From assembly GCA_004369045.1 (NCBI GenBank), contig ML213503.1:1707121-1771120 (forward strand): 64,000 bases of DNA, written 5' to 3'. This DNA is from Heliocybe sulcata (taxonomy: Eukaryota > Basidiomycota > Agaricomycetes > Gloeophyllales > Gloeophyllaceae). Made by a program: the position numbers and the translations under genes. Positions 32,940 through 41,790 of this stretch are shown piece by piece (the stretch's first letter is position 1; every line of letters starts with the position of its first letter). The notes under the pieces are model-generated. The model had not been told where the DNA came from. It did no database searches and saw nothing but the letters and a program-made list of their open reading frames with translations.

Positions 32940-34894
32940 CTAGTCCCCGGTATGCATACGCCAGACCCAGATGTGGCCTTTGGACCCGACGGCGGTGATG
33001 ACCCTGCCGTCTTGTGAGACTTCGCAAGCTTCGATTACGAGCGCGCCGGCGTCATCCGTGCCCTCCTGAGGTACTACAAGGTCCCAGCAATCCGGGCTGA
33101 AGGCATCCAGCTCAGGGTACGCCACAGCAGCCGCGCTCGTAGTGCGTGGTCTCTGAGCGGAGGTGATCTCGAGGCGCTTCGTCGTTTCCGCGAGGTCGTC
33201 CTCGTGAGGGAACGGAGGCGGCGGACAGGGATCCAAGTTGCAGACGTTGAGAATCCTGATCTTATTTAGTTGAGGGACGAGGACTATGGGGTCGTGCACG
33301 GGGGATTGGTAGACGTGCACGTGTCGCGTGGTCATCGGGAGTTTCAGGACGGAGATTATTTTGAAGGAAGCTGGGGTATAGTCAGCAGCTATCCCATGCA
33401 CAAGACTTCATGGAGGTCAGAGGCCTACCGCTCTCTTGGTAATCCTGATTATTGGCTGTCAATTTCTTGGACGCGGTGTGAGCCGACGCGTGCACTCACC
33501 GACGCACAGCCGCGTTTCACCCTCTGCGCTGCCGCGTCCTCAAACCCCGGGGGAAAGAACCTGTCCACGCCTAGCCAGCGCCACACAGCGAGCGTACCCT
33601 CCGTTTCGTAGGTGGCACTCTCCTTGTCATCCTTGTCGGCGCGCAGTAGGGCGGGCGCGCTGTGCGTTAGCAGGACATCCTGACTTAGCCTGTGGAGGGA
33701 GAGATCAGAGGTGCTGTAAGGGGAGGGGAGGGGGAGGGGAGAGGGTACCAGGTTATGGAGAGGATGCGGGCTTGGTGGAGGAGGCTGGTGCTGAAGAAGG
33801 GCTTGTCTTCTCTGGCGATGCGGTCCCCCTCGAGGGAGGGTATGGGCCAGATTTTGGCGGCGCGGTCCATCTATGCGGGTTTAGCATTACGAAGAAAAGG
33901 TTCGCATGGCGACTTACGCCGCATGTTGCGATAAGTGGTAGGACCGGATGAAAGCTCTGTATAGCCCGGTTAACTGGTTGGGCTTGTTTACGCAGACCAG
34001 GCGCAACTTACAGCGCTCAGGACAGCAGCTGCGTGCCCACCGGAGCGCCCGCCGGCTAGCACGGCAACGCAGCGCCCGATGCCTTCGCCCTCGGGTTCGG
34101 ACATCTGCAGGCCGTAGGCCGCGCCGGCCATGCTGGGGTGCTTGGACGGCGGCCAGTGGGGGTTGTGCGGGTACTGCGCAGGCGGCTGCGTGAGGTCGTA
34201 GATCCTGGTCGTAAAGTCCCTGGACGTGCTGCAGAATATGTACGGGTGCACGGGGTGCACGGCGAGAGAGGTGATGTCCTGTGGTGAGGTCAGCGAGTGG
34301 ATACTAAGTGGATGGGTAATGGCGACTTGCCCCGCCGTGCCCGCGCAGGTAGCCAACGATCTGGCGGATGCGCGCGTCGACTATGTAGAGGAGGCTGCGA
34401 GCGGCGAAGAGGATGATTGCTGTGGGCGCGAGTAAGGAGCCCATGGCCCACGCGACGCAGGTAACCTGCGTGCTGCTCAGTGTATTGTCCTGCAGGCTGT
34501 TCTGTCAGTAGATCGGAGGTGCATAAATTAGTAGGACGTACACCCGGAGGGAGTCTGACGCATAATGGCCTCGCAGAGCCGCTACCTTGCCGAGGCATGA
34601 TATAGATTTTGCCCTTGGCTCCGACTATGCTGGCACCGTACCAGTCCTTGACGATTTGCGCCCACTGTCGGCGTAGTTCAGGCGTATCGAAGCTTCCATC
34701 GCACAAGGTGGAGATGGAGTCGAGTGTCCAGGGAAAGGTCGCGACGGCGGTGAATGCGGACCCAGCAGGGTCATGGGACTAGGATATGTTGAGTGCCGCC
34801 ACGATGGCTTAGGCATGGGACGACGAACAGCTATCTTCTGGGACCGAGAGAACGGTATGGGTGATTCAGTGTGTCTATACCACGGCTCTGGCAT
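32940..34894 (-). CDS. EED/ESC-like WD40 repeat protein (candidate PRC2 subunit)
   Basis: A minus-strand, intron-rich WD40 gene starting near ATG 34894 (MPEPWYRHTESP) and ending HIWVWRMHTGD. Recognisable pieces in order are TAVATFPWTLDSIS, WYGASIVGAKGKIYIMPRQ, DITSLAVHPVHPYIFCSTSRD with FTTRIYDL, CVAVLAGGRSGGHAAAVLS, MDRAAKIWPIPSLEGD, FFSTSLLHQARILSITW, ISVLKLPMTTRHVHVYQSP and ACEVSQDGRVITAVGSKG. The mix of a GGHxxxVLS blade, MDRAAKIW (compare CGMDHxLKLW in EED) and an F-STxxxHxxxI.SxxW blade is that of EED/ESC. EED is the WD40 subunit of Polycomb repressive complex 2 and reads H3K27me3. About ten introns are implied and I did not fix all borders. It is divergent from the epoxide hydrolase gene. 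Confidence 0.6.
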
Positions 34895-35301
34895 CGCGGT
34901 GGTTGACGCTGACGTCGTTTGATTGGGAAGCCGGCGGCGAGGATGAAACCCTAGTGTGGGGTCCCGATCGCACGTGGCTAGAGGAGCAGCAAGGAGTATG
35001 GCCCGTGATGGAGAATGAATGGAACTCTCTTTTCCTCGCTGTCCGTCTCAGCCATCACAAAGCCGACATCTACGGCGACACTTTCCATCAATACCCGAGC
35101 GCTGAGCGCTATCCCCAAACAGCCCCTCCGCGCATGTTCCAAAATATAAGGGGAGAGGTCTCGTCCTTCACCCTCCATCTCGCAGACCGCCTCACCCCCT
35201 TCGTCAACGCCGTCAAGGACGAGCTCCAGTCCCTATCAGACACTATATACAGCGCTGCCGGCACCACTGTCGATACCCAATTGTCCTTTGCGCTTTGGGG
35301 A
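34895..35301. promoter_or_regulatory. Divergent promoter between WD40 gene and epoxide hydrolase
   Basis: About 400 bp. An open frame from 34861 runs in phase into the epoxide hydrolase and would add about 147 unconserved residues, but family members usually begin at the MDHxSYK motif, so I treat this stretch as promoter and leader. A GTG-less N-terminal extension cannot be excluded. Confidence 0.45.
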
Positions 35302-36458
35302 ATGGACCACACCAGCTACAAGGATGTCCGGACGTACCGGGGTATGAACTACCACTACTTCTCGTCGCCTCCTGTCGGGAGCAAACCAACCCTCATGTTT
35401 GTACACGGCTTCCCCTCGACATCGTGGGACTGGCGGCACCAGGTCGCCTACTTTAAGAAAAAGGGTTACGGGCTGATCGTGCCGGACATGTTAGGCTACG
35501 GAGGGACGGACAAGCCGCTCGAGCCGGAACACTATAAGCCTAGTCTCATCTGCCAGGACATGACAAGCATCCTTGACAATGAAGGCGTGGACAAGGTCAT
35601 CGTGATCGGGCATGACTGGTGCGTGGTCTCGTGACACTCTGCGCGTCTGTTCTGACGCGCCCGGGGCATAGGGGCTCAAAGATCGTGTCCCGGCTCGCGA
35701 GCTACTACCCCGAGCGCTTCACTGCGTACGCGTTCCTCGCGGTCGGCTACCAGCCGCCCATGCCGACGTTCGACGTCCACCAGGCGCTGCAAATGACGAA
35801 GCAGCGGCTCGGGTACGAGCTGTACGGGTACTGGATGTTCTTCGCCACAGAGGGCGCAGACAGGATCATCGACAACCACGTACGTTCCCAGCCCCCCATC
35901 TAAAACCCGTCCTCACCGTAGCGCTCGCAGTGGGACTCGTTCTTCTCTCTGCTCTACCCGCACGACCCCACACTCTGGCGGAGCGACATGGCGCCCGTGG
36001 GTTGCTTCAAGGCGTGGCTCCTCGCCGACAAGACCGCGCCGCTACCCTCGTACCTCACTGCCGAAGACAAGGCGACCATCACCGCACTCGTCCGCCCGCC
36101 TGCCGCGGCGCTCAACTGGTACAAGGTCATGACCTCCGGCATCAACGCGCAGGACGACCGCTCCGTCGCGCCGTACCGCTACGCCCTGCCCGCGGACGCG
36201 CCCGTGCTGTTTGTCGGATGCGAGAAGGACTATATCTGCCTCGCAGGCTCGCACAAGGCCGCGACGGAGAAGTGCGCGGGGGAGGGGATGGCGCGGACGG
36301 AGGTGTTTGATGCGGACCACTGGGTGATGCTCAGCCATGCGGAGAAGCTGAACAAGCTGCTGGAGGAGTGGATTGGGGATGCGGCGAAGATGAAGATGAA
36401 GGGGAAGGAGGAGGACGGGGAGGCAGATGGACATGCAGATGGTGCGAGCCGATTATAG
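35302..36458 (+). CDS. Soluble epoxide hydrolase (alpha/beta hydrolase fold)
   Basis: Three exons (35302-35618, 35672-35879, 35931-36458) give 350 residues. The start MDHTSYKDVRTYRG is typical. The oxyanion-hole motif HGFPSTSWDWRHQ lies near residue 38. The nucleophile aspartate is in GHDWGSKIVSRL, completed across intron 1 (cat gac tg/g). The lid contains two tyrosines suited to epoxide activation, for example in LGYELYGYW. The acid is probably the Asp in GCEKDYIC and the base the His in DADHWVMLSHAEKLN. The enzyme hydrolyses epoxides to diols in detoxification or secondary metabolism. The last 25 residues are charged (KMKMKGKEEDGEADG). The 3' end of this gene is repeated three times downstream as fragments, which marks it as the left edge of the duplicated region. 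Confidence 0.92.
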
Positions 36459-36936
36459 ATTCCTATGGCTGACTGGGAACTGGAGGTGGACATTGGATAT
36501 CACCTTATCTAGTGTGTAGGCATACGATATATCCTGCTTTGATCTGTATTGAATAGTTTCCAGTATATACGGGCTATCTGTACTGTAATAACTGTCTGGG
36601 CTACTTTGTGTCGATACCCTGTCGAAACCTTATCCGAAGGTGCAGATCATGTCCGAAACACAGCCACTAGCTGTCCTGATCCCCAGACTGTGGCGCAAGG
36701 GGGCGCTCCTGCTTCGGCCTATCCGAAAATGCGGGCATCAACGTTCCCATTTTCTATGGACGTAGACTGATCTCGCCGCGAGCACCAAGACCCTCGTGCT
36801 TTACAGCCACTTCTCCAAGAACGCGCACTTTATCTCATCACGGCGCGCTGACACGGTGTGAGCTAAGCCGTGCCGGACTGAACCGGACCGTACCCTCAGC
36901 TACTCTCTCCTCTCGCTGAAGACAGCTGTGTATCTT
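36459..36936 (+). promoter_or_regulatory. Spacer upstream of RecQ copy A, built from duplicated pieces
   Basis: This spacer matches the sequence 3' of the epoxide hydrolase fragment at 45.19-45.54 kb over most of 36530-36830. Shared words include gtccgaaacacagccact and agcaccaag. At 36790-36830 it includes the last codons of the alpha/beta hydrolase gene (reverse strand, cf. 45527-45545). The rest of that hydrolase is missing and the sequence joins a leader similar to that of RecQ copy B. It should act as promoter of copy A. Confidence 0.55.
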
Positions 36937-39829
36937 ATGCTGTCTAGGGCTGTTCGCGCGTCGAGGCTCGCAATCCGCAGGGCTGCCGCGTCTACAACCA
37001 CGGTCACCGCATCCAGCAGAGTTGGATGGGCAAGGACATATGCTACGCCCACCAGCGACCACTGGAACAAGGGGGGACAGAAGCATAGAGATGAACAGGG
37101 CCTGGGGGGTTCCTTCCAGCAGCAGAATGGGATGGAGAAGGCACACGAAGTGCTGCGGGAAACCTTTCGCCTCCCTTCGTTCCGGCCGTCTCAAGAAGAG
37201 GTGAGTTCTGCGGGCAAGCTAAGTATATCTCGAGATTCTGACTTCAATGGCAGGTGATAAAGCGGTTGATTGTGGACAATGAAAATGCGCTTGTGCGGTT
37301 TCCAACCGGAGGTATGTCCAACGATTTGCGATTGTGCGTGCAGCGGTGGTGGGTGTTTGACACAGACTCTGCTATCCGCTGCAGGTGGAAAGAATTTGAC
37401 ATATCAAGTACCCGCCTTATGCTTGGATGTAAGCTTCCTTCATATGCCCACAGGAGCCAGGTCTCCGATAGAAGTTTCTCCTTAGGGTCTCACCCTCGTC
37501 ATCTCGCCTCTCCTTCCCCTTATGAGAGAGCAGGTGGAAACTCTTCGCAGTCTCGGGATTAAAGCAGCAAACTTGGATAGCACATTGAACATCGAGGCTT
37601 ACAATCGAGTGAACAGTGAAGTACGCTCTGGAGAGTTGAAGATTCTTTATGTATCGCCTGAAAGGTGAGCTTCTTGGCAGACGTGCAGCAGACCGGACAT
37701 CTCAGTTCGGGCGCGTACATCGCAGGTTAAACAATGAATCATTCATGAACATGATAAAGAGAGTCAAGATCTCCTTACTTGTAGTGGATGAGTCGCACTG
37801 TATTTCACAGGTACGTCGTCAGTTGAACCAGCCGTTGTTCAGTTGAGGATGCTTTGTGTATCATTAGAGGGGTTCCACCTTCCGGCCAGAGTACCTTAAG
37901 ATTGCCCGGTTTGCAGAGGAACAAAACGTGGAACGAGTTCTATGCTTGACGGCAACAGCAAGTAAGGACGTTGCAGACGACATCTGCAAGTCCTTCCGGA
38001 TCGACCCTGCAGCTGGAGCATTCCGAACCCCTGTCTACCGACCAAAGTCGTGCTCTTATCCTTTGACCCCGTTACCTTTTCTAACCTCCGTTTTGACCCG
38101 TACAGCCTGTCGTTCCGAGTAGCTGTCGCCGACGGGATGGGCGACAAAATCGAACAACTGCTTCCTCTCGTGAAGGAGCGAACTGGTCCGGCGATCATCT
38201 ATGCGATGTTCCACCGCCATGTTGAAGAAGCTGCGGAGAAGCTCAGAGAGCATGGCGTAGAAGCGTTAGCCTATCACTCGCGTCTGTCTACCGAGGAACG
38301 AGAACAGGTCCAGAACGACTTCATGCAGAAGCCCGACACTGTCGTCTGCTGCACCATGGCATCTGGTATGGGCATTGACAAGGCCGATATCCGGCTGGTG
38401 GGTTCTTCCAATACATCGTGATGGTGATGGTGAATCGCTGAGTGACTCGATCCTTGTAGGTCGCTCACCTATTCATGCCTAAAACACTCGAGAATTATAG
38501 TCAGGAGGTTGGTCGCGCGGGTCGTGATGGTCTCCCCTCAACGTGCTTGATGTTCCTGTCGGCGCCGGATATATCGGTGCTTGAAGGGTCCGCTAGGGCT
38601 GATACGTGCAGCGAAAAGGATCTGCAGCGCTGGCTGCACGAGGTCGCGACGAAGACGCCAGCGGCGGATGGGACGTTGGATTTCAATTTGTATCAGCAGT
38701 CGAAGCAGTAAGAGTTACACACACTTACATTTGGATTTCTTGTGCTGATGCAGTGATGATTCTAGGTATGACATAAAGGTCCGTATATCTCCAACGCCTG
38801 CGGTCAGCGTTACTCACAAAGGAACGTTAGCCCAACGTTTTGAACTACTTCTATGCTGAGCTCGAGTTGGACCATGGCTACATCAGGGCGGTGACGCCAT
38901 TCTTTTCAGTTTATACTTTGTCGGAAACTACGTCAGAAGGTTGGGAGAAAGTGCTATCAGATACGTCTGATGCTGCCATAGCCATCAGAGAATCGTGGAT
39001 ACCTACGGACGGAGGTCATGAAGTGAGTGGACGGATTGCTCGGAGTAATTGCTTAGGCAGGGTCTTATCATTCGTAGGTTGATGTTGTCGCTGCTGCAAG
39101 TGCACATGGATTGGAACGTGCTGCCCTTGCGAAGAAAATTGGCGATTGGGAGTTCCATGGTGTGTCCACTCTGTTACAACATTTCTCCCGGAAAATGAAG
39201 CGGACCATGGACAGGCTCGATAATCGCGAAAGCATCAAGAGGCAGAAGTGTAAGTCAGACGGCAACGTCGCGTCCTGTCGTTGATGGTATTCGCAGCGCT
39301 ATGCGATCCTGAATCCACTTCCTCCAACGAGCGAGGGAATAGAGGAGCTAGCGAAGAAGATCTACGAGCGCATGCTCGCGCGAGAGGAAGAATCTGTGCG
39401 GAAGCTCCACGAAGTCATCAACTTCGCGACTGCTGACGATTGTAAGGCAACGTGTACAGTATGACAGGGTCGCCTTCTGATGTCTCTGCAGGCCTTGCCC
39501 ACTCACTGTCAACCTATTTCGGAGACGAGGACAATGTTCCGAATGCGGCGTGTGGGACGTGCACGTTCTGCAGGACAGGGAAGGCGGTCGAGTTTACGCC
39601 GACTTTCGTGACAGAACCCGACCCTTCGAAAATCCGAGCAATTCTGGATGTTTGTCCTGAGCGGGATGACCCGCGGTTGCTGGCTCGGATGGCATTTGGA
39701 ATCATGTCGCCCAGGCTGCCGGAGGGCCAGGGGTCGAGGAGACATAAACTGTTTGGGAGCATGAGGAACGTGGATTTCAATTCACTTGTGGACGCATTCG
39801 ATGCGGAGTGCCAAAAGTTAGAACACTAG
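36937..39829 (+). CDS. RecQ-family helicase, copy A, with AFG3-derived mitochondrial presequence
   Basis: Exon 1 (36937-37200) starts MLSRAVRASRLAIRRAAAS, a basic, Ser/Arg-rich presequence, then [16 protein letters not shown], which is nearly the AFG3 N-terminus. At residue 66 the RecQ part begins: MEKAHEVLRETF. About a dozen short introns follow. RecQ motifs are TGGGKNLTYQVPA (Walker A), LLVVDESHCISQ (motif II), CLTATASKDVADDI (III), TGPAIIYAMFHRH (IV), TMASGMGIDKADIR (V) and ENYSQEVGRAGRDG (VI), then a zinc cluster CGTCTFC. RecQ enzymes unwind DNA 3' to 5' in recombination and fork repair. Compared with copies B and C, this copy has Asn for Ser in Walker A, Arg for Trp after motif II (RGSTFRPEY) and Ser for Phe in motif V, so its activity is doubtful. 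It ends KLEH, lacking the basic RGG tail of copy C. The frame is otherwise open with usable splice sites. Confidence 0.85.
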
Positions 39830-40157
39830 CAGGTAGCTACTGTGGTAGTAGTTCCGCCGGCGAAGAAGCGGCCCTGCACGCGAAGCTCCAGCTTCCACTC
39901 TCGAGGTGCACGTGAATCATATGGTAGTCGAGGTTCGAGCAAACGAGCTCGGAGTTGGCGGGGTGTATATATTCTCTCTTGCTGTCTTCAGTGATTAGAG
40001 TCGCATATACGCTGCCAGGTAATAAGTTGCTGCATGATCGATTTAGCCTATTACATCTTGCATGCCTGCGAAGAAGTTTCGGCGCTCGTTCCAGCTGGCA
40101 TCATTAATCCGTATTGACCTCAAGCCCTCACTCACAGCTGCATGTCGCCAAGGCGCG

Positions 40158-41280
40158 GGCTCGCACGGACGAAGGTGTTTAGAAATGCGCACGGCTGGGT
40201 GATGCTCCGCCATGCGGAGAAGCTGGAGAAGTTCCGATTCCCCAAGAATCGGTTAACATAACAGTAGTTTGGACTCTCTCGTTCCTGAGCAACAGGGGTT
40301 ATTTCCATCTATGGCCGTTTCTGTGCTCTTTTCGTCTGAGGATCTCAGGAGCAATATCCATAAACGGACCTCGTCTACAGGGGTTATATCCATTTAAGAA
40401 TCGCCTTCGCTCTATCCGGTCTTGAGCTTGATGTCATATGTCGACGCTCGGTATTTGCTGTACCGCTTGCTGTCGCCGTTCTGACAGAGCCCTAGCTGGT
40501 CTCTTTGCAAGTCGCCACATTACCCACGACCCTTGCGCTTTCATGCACATGTTTAGACGCTCATGTGCACGTTCATTAGTCCGCTTTATCACTTACGATA
40601 TCTACCGCTACTCCAATTGCGGGCGTTATTTGGTTTTTCGTGTCTATGTTCATCGGCGTCCGTGTAGACGGTCGAGCACTCGAGCAGGGCCCGCTGGGTG
40701 CGATATTTTCAGTCATATGCATAAACACGTGGATAGTCTACACTCTATCATGTGCAGCGGTCGAGTATTTACGCGGGCTGCAATACCAGGTATGGGGCAC
40801 ACTACCAGAATCCGGGAAGGCGCACTTTATTTGAGTGATCTCCTGCGGTACAATATAAGCGCTCCCGTCTTTGTTGCAAAGCACTTCTGACTTCATCATG
40901 AATTCGCCTCTGTCATTCCTGATCGATATTCTAACACAACAATGACTCAGAGAAATAATAGCTGTCCATCACATTGAACATCCGGTCTTCACGTGCCACC
41001 GCCGTACGTAAGTGCTCTGAGAGATAACCGGTAACCTCCGGTAGCACAGTTGTAATGGGAAATGAGTTTCAAAATAATATTGAGCGTGGGGGCACACGGT
41101 AAATCATATTATAGTAGGGGGAATCGGGTTTGGCGTGCCGCGCAGCGCCGTATATCCCCCAGAAGTGGGGGCGCGAGGCGGCGAAGATGAAGAAGGGGGA
41201 GGAGGAGGACAGGGAGGCAGACGGACATGCAGATGGGGCGAACCATCTATAGATTTCCTATGGCAGACTGGAGAACATCG
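40158..41280 (+). pseudogene. Epoxide hydrolase 3' fragment, split by an insertion
   Basis: 40158-40233 matches the intact gene around its catalytic His (cggacgaaggtgttt, tgggtgatgctc, catgcggagaagctg; cf. 36290-36358). 41156-41250 matches the last 80 coding bases (gcggcgaagatgaag, gcagacggacatgcagatgg; cf. 36385-36458) and runs on into the former 3' UTR. About 920 bp lie between the halves. The fragment has no start, lid or nucleophile, so it cannot encode an enzyme. Confidence 0.75.
40234..41155. other. Insertion inside the epoxide hydrolase fragment
   Basis: About 920 bp that interrupt an otherwise collinear fragment. The word caggggttat followed by tccat occurs twice (40291-40309 and 40378-40393). 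I see no transposase or convincing terminal repeats, and target-site duplication is unclear. It could be a non-autonomous element or a filler from repair. Confidence 0.45.
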
Positions 41281-41309
41281 GATATCACCTTGTCTAGTGT
41301 AATTAGAGT

Positions 41310-41560
41310 TAGCTGTCCCGATCCCCAGGGGCGCTCCTGCGGCGGCGTACCCACAGACCGAGAATGCGGGTATTCAACGTCCCCTTTATCTTGGGTTACC
41401 TCGCCGGAGCACCAAGACACGCAGGAACCACTCGTGTGGACGTCGACGAGAACGTTCGCGAGGGGCAGGCGAGGATGAGGGCGGAGGGGGCGTAAGTGTC
41501 CGTTTCTGAACCTGGTGGCAGATTGGCGCCATACATACGTCGGATGGGGTCTCACATAGA
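41310..41560 (-). pseudogene. Alpha/beta hydrolase remnant, body deleted
   Basis: 41318-41440 resembles the region 3' of the intact hydrolase (cf. 45377-45510; shared cacagaccgagaatgcggg-like words and agcaccaagacacgcaggaa). 41460-41500 resembles part of its last exon (gaggatgagggcggag; cf. 45755-45775). 41520-41575 resembles its 5' end region (tacgtcgg, agaagca; cf. 46710-46745). The catalytic exons are gone. Confidence 0.6.
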
Positions 41561-41639
41561 AGCGCAGGCTACCAAGTCAGGAAAGGCGACTCTGTTCACA
41601 TATTGGCAGTGTAGGTTGGCCTGGTCGGGCAGCTATAAT

Positions 41640-41790
41640 ATATGTGCAATGGGAAGACGGGCATAATATTATAATTGCCAGTGACGCGACCGCGATCACG
41701 TGCACAGAAGGCAGCCTCAGCACGTGACCAGAAAGTTAAGGCGCATTTTTCACCCAGATGTCCTCAGCCTCTGTCTCGCTGACCACAATT
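41640..41790 (+). promoter_or_regulatory. Copy of the AFG3 promoter in front of RecQ copy B
   Basis: This stretch aligns with the AFG3 upstream region at 46870-46945. Shared words include cgatcacgtg / caatcacgtg (an E-box-like CACGTG in this copy), ggcagcctcagcac / ggccgcctcagcac and gtgac / atgac. It ends at the ATG of copy B, so copy B appears to have inherited AFG3 control as well as its presequence. Confidence 0.65.

Larger units (their letters stand above)
39830..41790. other. Duplication debris between RecQ copies A and B
   Basis: A 2-kb stretch of fragments. 39830-39970 is the untranslated remainder of the RecQ 3' tail. 40158-40233 and 41156-41280 are two halves of an epoxide hydrolase 3' end. 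40234-41155 is an insertion of unknown origin. 41310-41560 carries the ends of the alpha/beta hydrolase region with its body missing. 41580-41790 resembles the hydrolase-AFG3 intergenic promoter. The 150-codon frame at 40438-40890 has no domain. Confidence 0.6.

Noticed and set aside
34861-35301. N-terminal extension of the epoxide hydrolase in the same frame
   Set aside because: Family members begin at or near MDHxSYK; the extension has no domain and overlaps the divergent WD40 gene start.
40438-40890. 150-codon frame in the insertion
   Set aside because: Cys/Arg-rich composition without a domain; looks random.
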